Source: Ditylenchus dipsaci (Eukaryota; Nematoda; Chromadorea; Rhabditida; Anguinidae). From it: a stretch of 64,000 nt of DNA. A model generated the notes under the pieces. The model had not been told where the DNA came from, did no database searches, and saw nothing but the letters and a program-made list of their open reading frames with translations. The translations under genes and the position numbers were made by a program. Below are positions 10,740-20,751 of this stretch, piece by piece. Numbering within the stretch: position 1 is the stretch's first letter; every line of letters begins with the position of its first letter. The stretch lies in contig SADC01000161.1 in NCBI GenBank assembly GCA_004194705.1, positions 62,001-126,000 on the forward strand, written 5' to 3'.

Positions 10740-11310
10740 TTTGTCTAGAAATAAAACACCGAAATTTAAAAAATTTGAAGGTTTTTAAAAAGGTTGTGGT
10801 TACTTTCCACCGTCAAAAGGTTCAAAAATCCAGTCAAATTAGTAATTTATCCCGTCAAATCTAAAAAATTTGTTTGTCTCAAAGATTTATTAAACTTTTT
10901 GCTTCAATTTTTCAAAAGTTTTTATACCAATGTGTAGCTCTGAATCTCAGCTTTCTACCGAGCTATGAACTGATCTAACAAAATTAAAAAAAACAAGCAG
11001 AAAAAGTCTTTGAATTAATTGAATTTTCAGAAAAAGTTACTGCCTTCAAACTCGTTTTTCTATAATTTTTAAAAATCATATCAGGTCAGCTGATGGCTTA
11101 TTAGAAAGCTGAGATTCAGAGCTACAAGTTGGTATAAAAAGTTTACAAAAAATAAATAATTTTTAAAGAAAATAAGAAAATTTCAAATTTGACGGGATAA
11201 ATTACTAATTTGACGGGATTTTTGAACCTTTTGACGGTGGAAAGTAATTTTAGCCTTTTAAAAATTTAGCTAGATTTTTTTTTGAATTTCGGCATTTCCG
11301 TTCAAGACAA
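10740..11310. repeat. Palindromic repeat in protease intron 3
   Basis: The core arms TACTTTCCACCGTCAAAAGG (10800) and CCTTTTGACGGTGGAAAGTA (11247) enclose two GACGGGATAAATTACTAATT-type iterations on each side. Weaker inverted similarity (GAAATTT, TTGTCTxGAA) extends outward to about 10740 and 11310. It occupies almost the whole intron between exons 4 and 3. Confidence 0.7.
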
Positions 11311-11335
11311 AGTCTCCCTATTAAAAAATGTTTAC

Positions 11336-11893
11336 TGTAAAAATGTCCAGAGCCGACACACCATGCCCATAATCCGTTGAAAAAGCACCATGGTTAACAA
11401 AAGTTTGCGATAAGCTAAAACTATATTTTTTAAAAAGGTGAAAAATAAAATTTTAGTTGAAAATAAAGTAGCAAACTTACTTAGAATTGAACCATCTCCT
11501 GTATCCATATCCAATGTAATCGGGTATTTCCAAAATTTTGTCTAACAACCAGCTGTCGGTGTAGTCAAAATCAAATGCTACGTGAAAATTCTGGGCTGAA
11601 AATTATCTGATATAACATAATATATTAATCAGCTAGTGACAATAATTTGGATTAGAAGTTCTTGGAAAATACTTACGTGGAGTTCCTACATGAATGACGG
11701 AAATCAATACGATATCGCGATAACTTTTGGTAGGGACAGTCGAGTGGTTCAAATGATAGCCAACAATAGGGTTTCTCGTTAATATCTTAGATTGAATTTC
11801 GGCATCAATGTTGAAAACAGCTGCGTCAGTACGAGGAGGCCCAACAGCCATAAAGGAGATAAATAGCATATAAATATAAATTAGGTGAGACAT
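11336..11893 (-). CDS. Aspartic protease-like protein (pepsin A1 fold), exons 1-3
   Basis: Exon 1 (11893-11677) begins with a hydrophobic signal peptide, then a short propeptide and the strand VLISVIHVGTP, the IGTPPQ start of the pepsin N-lobe. Exon 2 (11595-11481) continues PQNFHVAFDFDYTDSWLLD, aligned to F.V.FDTGSS.LW. The catalytic DTG is replaced by DFDYTD, so protease activity is doubtful. Exon 3 (11420-11336) gives SQTFVNHGAFSTDYGHGVSA, matching S.T.......I.YG.GS..G. Splice sites are canonical (GTAAGT donors, TTTTCAG or ATATAG acceptors) and the phases of exons 1-3 agree. Nematodes have large pepsin-like families that include catalytically dead members. A mariner-like element begins at 11911, leaving little room for a native promoter. 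Confidence 0.8.
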
Positions 11894-12139
11894 CTAAAAC
11901 ATTATAACTATTAGGTTGTTCAATAAGTTCCCAAGACTAAACCTCAAATCTAACATTTATAACTAATAATTTTTCATTAACATTTTGATGTTTTAAAGCA
12001 TCAGAACCATGTTTTCGACAAATTTTTTTTTGGCATACTTTGCCTTGGTGTCCCCTGTGGTTGAAAACTTTGACAACAGGGGACCAAAGCATTTTTTTCA
12101 ACATTTTTTTGCTTTTTAGTTGTCAATCAACAAAAAAAG

Positions 12140-14057
12140 GGCTACCAGACATTTACAATATTTTTTGGAAAATGTCGGCCGACATTTTCCAATATTTTTG
12201 GAATTTGTCGGCCCACATTTTCCAATTTTTTAGAGATTTTTGGTTAATGAAATTGACCATTTTTCGCTTTCAAGTCTTAAAGACTAGTAATAGTTCACGG
12301 GCATTCTAGACATAGTCAATTTTTTGCGGCGATCGCATGAAAATCACTGGATTTAAATTTATGTGCAGTTCCAAGAATGTTTGACTTAGAATCCTTTTTC
12401 GAAATTTGTTTTCCCAAATAATAAGAAAATGATAAAAAAAAATCACGAGACTTAGATGCGCCTCGTTGGAAAAGCTACATCACAAATGACAACAATTTTC
12501 ACATATCGGGATTTTAATAAAAAAATTCTCGCCCTGATACATACTTTGTTCGCAACAAAAATAACAACTAGACAATCAACAATTATTCTTTTTCTCATTC
12601 TTCTTCGTCACTCTCTTCAATGTCATCGAAATCCGGATGGAATCTTTTTGCGTATGACACACTTTTTTGCACAGATCGTAAGAATGACACAATTTCATCA
12701 AAGCTTGCAACTTCATTAGACGGCTGTTCTTCTCATTCTACTAGCAAAGCAACACCAACTCTTTCGAGATTCGCTGAGCTGCACGGACTGTTCTGAACTG
12801 TTCTTCCGGCCTATCCTCATGTCTAGAACAGATGCTTATCCGTGTGAAATAGTTAGAAATTACACAACAAACCTTCCGATCACGTGTCTAACTGCTTCCT
12901 CTTCTGCGACTTGAAACTGGATGACTTTGCTACGAGCGGCTTTTCCTCCTCCAACAAAAAAGTCGCTTTGTAATCTCGGTTCCATGACTCTACAGCATCG
13001 TTTGTTACGAGAAGCTGCTTGCGGATGAACTCGTTTACGTTTCATCGATTAATAGGAAAGAGACCAGGCTGCATCCTGTATCCAGAGCCCCAAAAAGGTA
13101 GGCCTTTCGAAAGTAGTTGATAAAGGCTGAAAGAGCGTCTTACAAATTGCCTAAGTGTAAGTTATATTTAAAAAACCTTCATCGTGAATTTGATGTTCCA
13201 TATCAGCGACTCCTGCATTCACGAGATCATCAAAAGCATGTATGAGAGCGATGTAGCCTCGTATGTCTCGTAGTCTCGTTTAGGCAATTATGCCAGCTTT
13301 GAGAAGAGCACAATCCAATCCCGCAGGTTATCATTTTCGTAGAATTCACTCATGCCATGTCCACGGGTCCACTTGAGGGTTGATTGATACAAATGGAAGA
13401 GGCTTTTGAAAGAGGCGATGCTTCAGCTACACCATATCCCGCTTGCGACCTTCGCCGTATCTAAACGAAACAAAAAATCACTGAATTCCACAGTTGATAC
13501 TGACCTAAAAATCATCTGGCTTCGGTATATGGCTGTGCTCTTTGTGAGATGGGAAATGCGCCCATCTTCTTTGACAAATTCTTTTCTTTTGCAATGCTTT
13601 TAGATACCTTGCCGATTCTTGACTTTCTGACAGCAATTGAAAAAACTTGTACCTTGACACTTGGTGCTTTCCTGGAAAATATATCGGTTGAAGATCATCA
13701 TTGAAGAATTTTTAATACCCGAGCAAAAACGTAACGATACCCATCAGCCCACATTAGGTGCTTGCCAACTCTGCTTGTTTCTCGCTGCTCGATTGGGTTT
13801 CTTGACAGAAAGCTAATTCTTGGTCTTCAGAATCACTTGAGTTCATAGTGACAAAACCTTAAAAATCACATACAAGGAGCAAAGAGGATGCAAATTATTT
13901 ACCGCTGGACATCGAAAAGAACCAAAAAAAAATAATAGTAATCAAAAATACCGGGAAAAGTTGTAAAAATATTGGAAAATGTGGGCCGACATTTTCCAAA
14001 GATATCGGAAAATGTCGCGCGACATTTTCCAAAAATATTGGAAAATGTCTGGTAGCC
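12140..14057. mobile_element. Mutator-like element (MULE)
   Basis: The terminal repeats are GGCTACCAGACATTT and its inverse AAAATGTCTGGTAGCC. Both ends carry repeated palindromic units GGAAAATGTCGGCCGACATT (12166-12235 and 13965-14050). The interior encodes a decayed MULE transposase on the minus strand. Related short sequences at 46140-46235 and 48300-48320 look like MITE relics of the same family. Confidence 0.75.
12595..13846 (-). pseudogene. MULE transposase, degenerate
   Basis: From the 5' end: an acidic N-terminus starting MNSSDSEDQELAF (13846), then in another frame KHLMWADGYRYVFAR, like a FLYWCH-type zinc finger. LFHLYQSTLKWTRGHGMSEF (about 13330-13420) matches the MULE FH..Q...R.....G....Y motif, followed by LRDWIVLFSKLA. 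FINYFRKAYLFG and FPINR-stop-NVNEFIR (about 13040-13090) match FP...WN, with a stop in place of the invariant Trp; then LLVTNDAVESWN. The C-terminus is acidic (HPDFDDIEESDEEE, stop at 12595). Several frame changes make this a pseudogene. Exact intron borders are not resolved. Confidence 0.75.
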
Positions 14058-14281
14058 AAAAAAGTGGCAAAAGACGATCGAAATTGAAGGCGACTACTTT
14101 ATTGATTGAACTGTGGGTGAAAATGAAATTGTTATCAAAATTGTTTTTGTGAAATCAAAATTGTTTTTGTCGAAAACAAACTTCAAACCTAAGTAGTTCC
14201 ACCCCCGCCCTTTTAAATGTACAGACCTAACTTCCTTAAAACACCCCTGTTCTGATGCTTTAAAACATCGAAATGTTAATA

Positions 14282-14640
14282 AAAAATTGGCCGCTATTCC
14301 ATTTTGTTATTCCCCTGCGCCCCTTCGGGCGCGCAAGGGGCTTGGAGTTGAGATGCGCACACCCACATACCTTAGACACAAATCACTCGAAAGTGATTCT
14401 GGATGCATGAAAAAACATGCATACCAGAGTTATTTATGCGGTAGGCCCCAGTATTCAAAACTATGTTCAACATCTTTTCGTCGATTTGTTTTTTATTTTT
14501 GTAAAAAACAAGCCTTCCCCCTCTTGTTTCAAGGCCAAGCCATAAGCTCAGCCATCCAAAAATTCTGCCTACACCTCCACAGAGTCCTGGCTCAGGCATA
14601 ACCACCTCGGGACCACCCGGCTGGCCGCTGTAGTACAATG
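14282..14640. repeat. Inserted repeat with copy (b) of the hairpin/splice-donor-like sequence
   Basis: The insert is bounded by CTATTCCATTTTGT and ACAATGGAATAGTAC. It contains CCCCTGCGCCCCTTCGGGCG, then GAGATGCGCACACCCACATACC TTAGACAC (14352-14382), as at 1850-1890. A tail (TTCAAAACTATGTTCAACATC, then CCAGCCATCCAAAA) is shared with 42425-42540. Open frames on both strands appear incidental. Confidence 0.5.
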
Positions 14641-14750
14641 GAATAGTACAAGAAATTGTTAGTTATAAATATTAGATTTGAGGTTTAGTCTTAAAAATCG
14701 CGCTAGAGGGGGGGGGTCGTAACTTTTCGAACAGCCCAATATTATAACTA

Positions 14751-14902
14751 CCGTATTAACTCTAATAGGCCGGGTTATTATTTTTCAAACCCCTAAAAAT
14801 GTGAAAGTTGTCAATCAAAATGGCCTTAACTCTCAAATATTAGTCTAAAAATAAGGGGGTGCCGGTTTATTGGAGAGTGCCGGCCTATTAGAGAGAATAC
14901 GG
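14751..14902. mobile_element. TA-flanked MITE, CCGTATT family
   Basis: The ends are CCGTATTAACTCTAATAGGC and GCCTATTAGAGAGAATACGG, each bordered by TA. Related elements are at 20752-20968, 24861-28307 and 30808-31065, and half an element at 47620. TA duplications place the family with the Tc1/mariner/pogo superfamily. Confidence 0.75.
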
Positions 14903-15443
14903 TAACTACATATATGACTAGGGTTGGCGATTCGGGTAACCGTTCGGTTTCGCATCCGAAAACCGGATAAAATCCTCCTTGGTCATCCCAGTTGATTTTT
15001 TGTGACGTTTTAATCTTAGACTTAGGTAAGAGTCAAGCTAGCGTGTATATTACTAGCTTGTTCGAGCCCAATTAAGACGGGATCAAACCTGTTTCTCGAA
15101 CTACAAAAAATTATTATCAGGTTGTTTAAGTTTCTAACGGACCTTCCTCTCCCTTTGTGAAATAAGTATTTGGAGGAATAGAAATTTACCCTGATAATTT
15201 TAAAGAATGAGCCGAACTGTGTTAAGATAGACTAGCATCTTTTGGTTTTATAGTTTCAGAAAAATGTTCGACATAATATATCTGGCCAACTTTTGCCTAA
15301 GTCCAGGGTAACTACATATATAACTAGGGAATAACTACATATGTATAAATAGTCACAAAAAATCAACAGGGGGTTCTATCTTATTAGTGGTTCCATTTTT
15401 TGCCTTGGTCCCCCCCCTGTTACTTTGATAAATATGAATTTAG

Positions 15444-15863
15444 GTTCCGGATCGCAAAAAGAAAACCTTACTGAACATAATACGCAAGAAGATCAAGCGA
15501 GTGACAACGATTATTTCCGATGGTTGGCCAGCTTATAAGAAACTTGGAAAACAAATGGGAAAGCCAGTGGGTTACAAGCACTTTACAATATTTCACAAAA
15601 CTCGTTTCGCAAGATATTGTTATCATATAATGTTTTTAAATGCTTATTTATTGCTTTTATTGTTTAGGGATGATTTTGATACAAACAAGAATCCGATTCG
15701 TGTGCACACCAACAAGGTGGAAGCCTTCTGGATGCATCTCAAGCACAAAATAAAGCGACTTCGTGGAATCAAAGGCGATCAACTTTCTTCGTATGTTGCA
15801 GAAGCAGTCTTTCGACAGAACTGTGGCGTTTTAAAAAAAATCATTGCTGGATATGTTATGTGA
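15444..15863 (+). pseudogene. Merlin (ISXO2-like) transposase fragment
   Basis: After an acceptor-like TTTAG the frame reads VPDRKKKTLLNIIRKK, then VTTIISDGWPAYKKLGKQ (first catalytic Asp), KHFTIFH, and after about 45 poorly matching bases VHTNKVEAFWMHLKHKIKR (HTN..E..W, third catalytic residue) and GIKGDQLSSYVAEAVFRQN. This is the order of the ISXO2-like transposase domain. Upstream exons that should encode the N-terminal DNA-binding part are missing, and the middle stretch may be a 36-bp intron (15632-15667). It is probably an incomplete gene. Confidence 0.8.
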
Positions 15864-15940
15864 ACAAATTTCTGAAATACATCGTGTGAGTAATTATAAA
15901 TTGTAATTCGTATTTGTTAATTATTAAATTTAACGGTGCG

Positions 15941-16045
15941 TGACAAAATCCGCTCGGCCATAATCCGCTCGGGACAAAATCCGCTCGGCCATAATCCGCT
16001 CGGGACAAAATCCGCTCGGCCAAAATCCGCTCGCCCAAAATCTCT
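15941..16045. repeat. Iterated AAAATCCGCTCGG cluster, left member of an inverted pair
   Basis: There are at least six copies of ACAAAATCCGCTCGG or ATAATCCGCTCGG in one orientation. The inverted counterpart is at 17035-17135 (CCGAGCGGATTTTGTCC, about five copies). The pair brackets 16050-17030 and looks like the termini of a foldback element nested in the Merlin element. Confidence 0.75.
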
Positions 16046-16437
16046 CGTGACAAAATTTTCTTGCAGTCAAAAATTATATTGAAAGGTACATGTCAATGTT
16101 TACCCGCCAATTTTTCGCCGACATAATTCCATTTCTGTTTTCTCATCAACTTTTATTGGGCGGCAGTAAATTCTCCCGCGGTAAATTCCCCTAAAAATTT
16201 TTTAGGTTACAGGTTCGAATCCTGGTGGTAGCAGATATTGCTTTTTCTTGAGTAAGAGTCATAACATCGCTGGTATTTAGGAGACCACCTAGTCTCAGGG
16301 TGAGTAAAGGAGCGACCTGGTCCTACTCTGAATGGTCATGCACCTCCAAAATCCCGAACTTGAATTTGGCCGAAAGTAGCTAATAATCATGTACCCTATC
16401 CAGAATCGTGTCCTGAACACGGTTTGATAATGCTTAA

Positions 16438-16668
16438 AGGGCCTGACCTCTTCCTACTCGGTGGTCCCCGCCAATTCAAAAACTTTCCCTAGATCATTGG
16501 ACTTCTGTACGGATTTTTCCGCTAGGTTTCTAACAAAACTAAGCCTAAAATTTGATTTCAGGACTAGTTTTGTTAGAAACGTGGCGGAAAAATCCGTACA
16601 GAAGTCCAATGATCGAGGGAAAATTTTTGAATTGGCGGAGGACCACCGAGTAGGAAGAGGTCAGGCCT
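16438..16668. mobile_element. piggyBac-like MITE
   Basis: TTAA flanks both ends (16434-16437 and 16669-16672). The termini are AGGGCCTGACCTCTTCCTAC and its inverse. The arms contain CCCGCCAATTCAAAAA, GACTTCTGTACGGATTTTTC and TTTCTAACAAAACTA, nearly perfectly paired. The same family is at 1-91 and 27791-28022. Confidence 0.8.
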
Positions 16669-16739
16669 TTAAACAGCGATTTGACTTGCAGTAACCCCAG
16701 TTATGGAGTATTTTCCTCTCCTTAGGTTACTTAGGTCCC

Positions 16740-17035
16740 TTGGTAAGATCGAGTTTTGGTGAAACCAATTACGTCTCAATACTCAAAAAATACCATAGAA
16801 AACCTTATTTTACTATTATAAACCATCTTCAGCATACCCGCATCAGTCCAAAAAACAGGTTTCGGAACATGAAAAGCGTAAAATTTTTGATCCAAGTGGA
16901 CGACCACTTGGTTTTGTTATACCCAAGACTCGATTTTACCATAACTCAAAAAATACCCTACAAAACAGCATTTTACCACTATCAAACCGTCCTCAGCATG
17001 CCCGAATTAGTCCGTAAAACAGGTTTGGAAATTTT
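16740..17035. repeat. CCAAGTGG foldback, truncated copies
   Basis: Right-arm sequence of the family ends in CCAAGTGGACGACCACTTGG (16896-16915) and is followed by a second partial right arm (ACTCGATTTTACCATAAC...) that stops at the AAAATCCGCTCGG cluster. Confidence 0.65.
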
Positions 17036-17135
17036 GTCCCCGAGCGGATTTTGTCCCGAGCGGATTTTGTCCCATTTTGGCGCGAGCGGATTTTGTCCCC
17101 GAGCGGATTTTGGCCCGAGCGGATTTTGTCCGTGT
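17035..17135. repeat. Iterated CCGAGCGGATTTTGTCC cluster, right member of an inverted pair
   Basis: This is the inverse of the cluster at 15941-16045, with four to five copies at 14-28 base spacing. Confidence 0.75.
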
Positions 17136-17359
17136 CCCTGAATTAATGTGAATGAGGTAGTTGATAATTTGTATTCTGGAAAAAATACAAGAAATAGACT
17201 AAACAAATCGAGGGCAGAAAATTGGGTAAAACAACAGGGAGGACCGAGGCAAAAATCAACAGGGGGGACCAAGGCAAAAAATGGAACCACTAATAAGATA
17301 GAACCAGGGGAGCAAGGCAACCATCCCACCCCCCCCCCCCCCTCCTCTCATTGAGAGAT

Positions 17360-18060
17360 AGAACCAAAATATTTCATGGGTGGCGACACTTGAGCTTAAA
17401 AACAGGAACTTGTTCGGTAGAGGGACCCTTTTTTGTTAACTATGAATAGTCTTTAAATGTAAACTGAGTAATTTTTATACGCTAAAAACGATAAAAAGGT
17501 TGTTTCCCAACGTTTTCCATACTAAAAAGTTAGGTTTTCAAAAAAAATTGGTTATCAAAAGTTGACCAATTGCCTCGGTCTCCCAAAGTAGAATATTTTA
17601 TATTACGGCACGTCGATTGCAATTTTGATTTCTGTCTATGCACTCAATTGGACTGAGCTATATCCTCTGAAAATACTCAGATGGAGTTCTCAGGTTTCGG
17701 TTAAATCCAAGTGGACTTTGATCAGTTATTCAGAGATCCTCTGATTGATCGTTTATTTTCTTATTATTTTGCTTTTAGAGCATAGTTAAAAGCATTTGGA
17801 AAAGTTTAAATTTTAAAAAATCGAAAAAAAAATTCGGTTTTAAAGAAACTTACTACCCCCTCAGGGTCGAAATTACCAAATTTGAGAGTAGATTTTGAAG
17901 GATTTATAAATATCATGCAATTAAAGCTATTCTTAATTTTATCTAATAGATAACTCATATTAGTGCGATAATTTAAAAACCCAACATTTTCACAGAAAAA
18001 TGAGAAAAAAATTCAAATTTCGTACAAAACAGAATGCCACAGCAAGTTTGCGACTTTTGA
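17360..18060. other. No gene or repeat recognised
   Basis: Unique-looking AT-rich sequence with no convincing frame, RNA or inverted repeat. Coding fragments of fewer than about 20 codons would have escaped me. Confidence 0.4.
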
Positions 18061-18067
18061 ATTTTGA

Positions 18068-18165
18068 CACATTGTGAGGGGCTTGGTTGGTTAGAGATGC
18101 ACGCACTCACTTACCTTAGACATAATTCCGAGCAAGATTCTTGATCATACATGCACTAAAGACTC
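18068..18165 (-). repeat. Copy (c) of the hairpin/splice-donor-like repeat
   Basis: Read on the minus strand, it has an acceptor-like TTTAG, about 41 bases ending ATGTCTAAG, then GTAAGTGAGTGCGTGCATC and CTCTAACCAACCAAGCCCC. The stretch ATGTCTAAGGTAAGTG is shared with copy (d) at 34562-34660 and, with changes, with (a) and (b). Here the GC hairpin is missing. Confidence 0.5.
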
Positions 18166-18237
18166 TTTTCGTCTGGCTCCAGTGATCAAAACGTGGTAGG
18201 ATACCTTAACTACCCGTAATAGCGATACCTTAACTAC

Positions 18238-18403
18238 CCAGGAGTTTGTTGGTGGTTTGCTTCTCGGTGGCTATCAGAATTCCATTTTCGGTCATGATTC
18301 CCAGACAAGTTCCAGCATGATCGATCGCTTCCATTGCATATTCCACTTGATGCAAACGGCCCTCGGGAGAAAAGGTAGTTGTGCGCTGGTCATGGCCATG
18401 TCT
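18238..18403 (-). pseudogene. Proteasome subunit alpha type-4 exon fragment
   Basis: The frame reads [20 protein letters not shown], then [20 protein letters not shown] and a segment ending NKLL. This is the conserved N-terminal region of proteasome alpha-4 (PSMA4; PAS-3 in Caenorhabditis): the [14 protein letters not shown] signature and the HAGTCLGI stretch specific to alpha-4. The usual RYD before QRTT reads RHGHD, and an upstream stop (TAA) lies about 10 codons before it. A possible donor (GTAGTTAAG) follows the Leu-Leu. No other proteasome exons are visible nearby, so this is probably a fragment carried by duplication or transposition, although distant exons cannot be excluded. The GTAGTTAAGGTATC phrase is duplicated just downstream. 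Confidence 0.8.
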
Positions 18404-18644
18404 TATTTTTTATTCGGCCTAAAAAGATGGGAATAAGATACACAAGGGCAATATAATCAACGTGAGACATATCATGTGAAAATTATAAAGACTCTCGAAT
18501 GTTGGAGAATGAATATAGGTTTCAGATAATCTTACTATGCACACTAAAGCTTACTTTCCGTTAAAAAATATTATAGTCAGGAAAAATAGCTTGCCACCAC
18601 CGAGATACGAACCTGTAACGAAACAATTCACGAAAGACCATTCT

Positions 18645-18993
18645 AGAGCCACAGTGGCCGAAAGACAATAAATCTGTTTTTTAGGGTTTGACTAAAAGGG
18701 AACAAACTTTTCGCAAAAAAAACGATTGAGCAAATCAGGATCGCAATGTGGTCGAGTTAATCACTCAGAAGCTTAAACCGAACATTGCGAACCACTCCAA
18801 ATCACCCTAAACAGTGTTTTGGCGTCATTGGAGTGGTTGAATGTAGTTTCGGATAATCGGTGGTGTGTTTCTGAGCGATTCACTCGATCACATTGCGATT
18901 CTGATTTGCTCAGTCATTTTTTTCCCAAAAAGTTTGTCCCTCTTTTAGTCAACTCCCAAATACCAGATTTTATGGCTTTCGGCCACTCTGGCA
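18645..18993. repeat. Palindromic foldback element
   Basis: The arms pair GCCACAGTGGCCGAAAG with CTTTCGGCCACTCTGGC, and ATTGAGCAAATCAGGATCGC with GCGATTCTGATTTGCTCAGT. The centre is near 18815. A 78-codon frame on the right arm (18819-19055) is not supported as a gene. A related phrase occurs at 7003-7030. Confidence 0.75.
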
Positions 18994-19102
18994 TGGTTTC
19001 TGAGCATTTAAAGCTATTCTGTGACCGTAAAAAAGTGTTTCCCTCAAAATTTTGACTTGAAATTCAAATTTGGAAGAATTGAGTTTTGGACGAAATGGCC
19101 GT

Positions 19103-19887
19103 AATTATAGTCGGGTTCACATTTAGGGTCAACATTTTCTTGAATTCAAAAAATGTCAACGTTTTCCTTAATATTTGTTTATTTCAATATTTTTGACCCT
19201 AGGCCCTAGGGCCTAGGGCAACTTTTTGAGCTCTACAAGAAAATATGGACAGTCAACTTTGACGTATAAAAATTGGTCGGCAAAAAATGTTGAGGGGTCA
19301 ACAGGGGTCAACATTTGCCAAATTTTGTGGAGGCAAAATCTCACATTTCTGTTAATGCTATCTTGTAGAGCTCAAAAAGTTGATGGGGGTCACAAATGGC
19401 AGATTTGGCACTTTCACTTCAAAAAATTGATATTTCAATACTTTTCCAAAATGTTGACCCCTAAAATGTTGACCCTCAACCAGGAATGTGCACGGGCCGT
19501 TTTACGGGCTTTTCTCTCGATTTATTTCTCCAACTTTTTCATTTCGACGATAAGCAAGTTATATGTCATTTGAAAGCTAACATTCAGGGCTTTCTTTCTG
19601 CCAGCTTCGGGCCGCGGATTTGTGACTTTTTGTAATGACGGGCCGCCACGGGCCGTGAAAAAAGACCGAAATCTTGATTTTTGGTCTTTTTTCACGGCCC
19701 GTGGCGGCCCGTCATTACAAAAAGTCACAAATCCGCGGCCCGAAGCCGGCAGCAAGAGAGCCTGAATGTTAGCTTTCAAATGACATATAACTTGCTTATC
19801 GTCGAAATAAAAAAGTTGGAGAAATAAATCGAGAGGAAAAGCACGTGAAACGGCCGTGCACATCCCTGCCCTCAACACGACTATAAT
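19103..19887. mobile_element. Inverted-repeat element interrupted by a hAT MITE
   Basis: The left end ATTATAGTCGGGTTCACATT and right end (inverse, ACACGACTATAATC) are joined by further inverted similarity around GGGTCAACATTTT. The GGGGTCAACATTTTG phrase is iterated several times. The hAT MITE 19481-19868 splits its right arm. Confidence 0.65.
19481..19868. mobile_element. hAT MITE with perfect 8-bp TSD
   Basis: The element begins CAGGAATGTGCACGGGCCG and ends CGGCCGTGCACATCCCTG, flanked by CCCTCAAC on both sides (19473-19480 and 19869-19876). It is almost wholly palindromic, with arms sharing AAGCAAGTTATATGTCATTT and GACGGGCCGCCACGGGCCGT. It is related in its ends to 53903-54070. Confidence 0.92.
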
Positions 19888-20750
19888 CACAGCCAGTGCC
19901 ATGCTCCGAGGAAATACGTATTAGTACGGTATATTTCTATTTTTTTAATTTTTGCCTCTGATGCAAGTTTTTGGACTATTTTCGCCTGTGCAGTTTTTTG
20001 AAGAATAGTTTGATTAAAAAGTGAAAAAGTATGTACAAACACACGTAAAGTATTAATTATGAGTACAGGCAAAAGTTCAGATACGAGTAAGAGTATGAGA
20101 AAATCGCTCAATTCCTTCGAGTTAGCACTGGTTGCGCTTGAAATAAATCATGAAGCTGAAAGAAAGCAGATTAAAATCCATCCCCAGACAAAATTGGGGC
20201 GACAATAAACAATTTTGTTTTTTAAAAACCAATGGCATCCCTCCCCCTTATGTACTCCCTTAACTGTTCACTGCTCTTAAAAGTTAGAGCATTGGGCACT
20301 ATCTTCCAATTAGAACAGGACAAAACTTTTGAGGGAAGAAAAGAACAGGTATTTGGACCGCTAGCTTCTCTTCTCTTTCCCTCAATGACCAGTCAAAGTG
20401 CTCTGTTTGGGTTTATCACTTTATTGGGATGGAAATAGTGTGTGCGCAACTGCCTTTTTGTAGGAAAGATTGGGAAATACTTGGTCTACTACACTCTGAC
20501 CCAAAAAAATGCCCCAATGCAAAGTATGATGAAAGTGTTGACTGTGTAGAAAATAAAGTGATTTAAAAAATGTGTAAGCAGTGAAAGAGCCAATTAATGT
20601 TTATAAAAACCCGTATCGATATATATCATTGACTGCTATCAACACTTAACCAACAACCGAAAAGAGACTATCAATCTTTTAGCACTCCTTTTTTCTATGC
20701 GATCTAGAAGACCCAAGAATTTTTTTGGCATATCCTTTCATTTTTAAACT
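19888..20750. other. No gene recognised
   Basis: AT-rich sequence. The open frames at 20232-20438 (plus) and 19887-20111 (minus) lack recognisable motifs or splice context. A TATA-like stretch lies near 20620 (CGATATATATC), but no gene can be attached to it. Confidence 0.4.
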
Positions 20751-20751
20751 A

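Larger units (their letters stand above)
11911..14739. mobile_element. Mariner-like inverted-repeat element, interrupted by a MULE
   Basis: The left end TTAGGTTGTTCAATAAGTTC and the right end (inverse: TTGGGCTGTTCGAAAAGTTA) resemble mariner terminal repeats. The inverted similarity continues inward (AAACCTCAAATCTAAC, CATTTTGATGTTTTAAAGCA). Direct copies of ATTATAACTA flank it (11901-11910 and 14741-14750), which includes TA but is longer than mariner normally makes. Its interior holds a Mutator-like element (12140-14057) and another insertion at about 14282-14640. No mariner transposase is seen. Confidence 0.6.
15368..17308. mobile_element. Merlin-type element (probable source of the CCTTGGTCCCCCTGTT MITEs)
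   Basis: The left terminus GGTTCTATCTTATTAGTGG continues TTCCATTTTTTGCCTTGG and CCCCCCTGTT. The right terminus is its inverse (AACAGGGGGGACCAAGGC... ending TAAGATAGAACC, 17306). A Merlin/ISXO2-type transposase fragment lies just inside the left end. The interior also contains a piggyBac-like MITE, a CCAAGTGG foldback and two inverted clusters of the AAAATCCGCTCGG motif. The exact target duplication is unclear. Confidence 0.6.

Noticed and set aside
18819..19055. 78-codon plus-strand frame
   Set aside because: It lies on one arm of a palindrome, and its complement is on the other arm. No motif or splice context.
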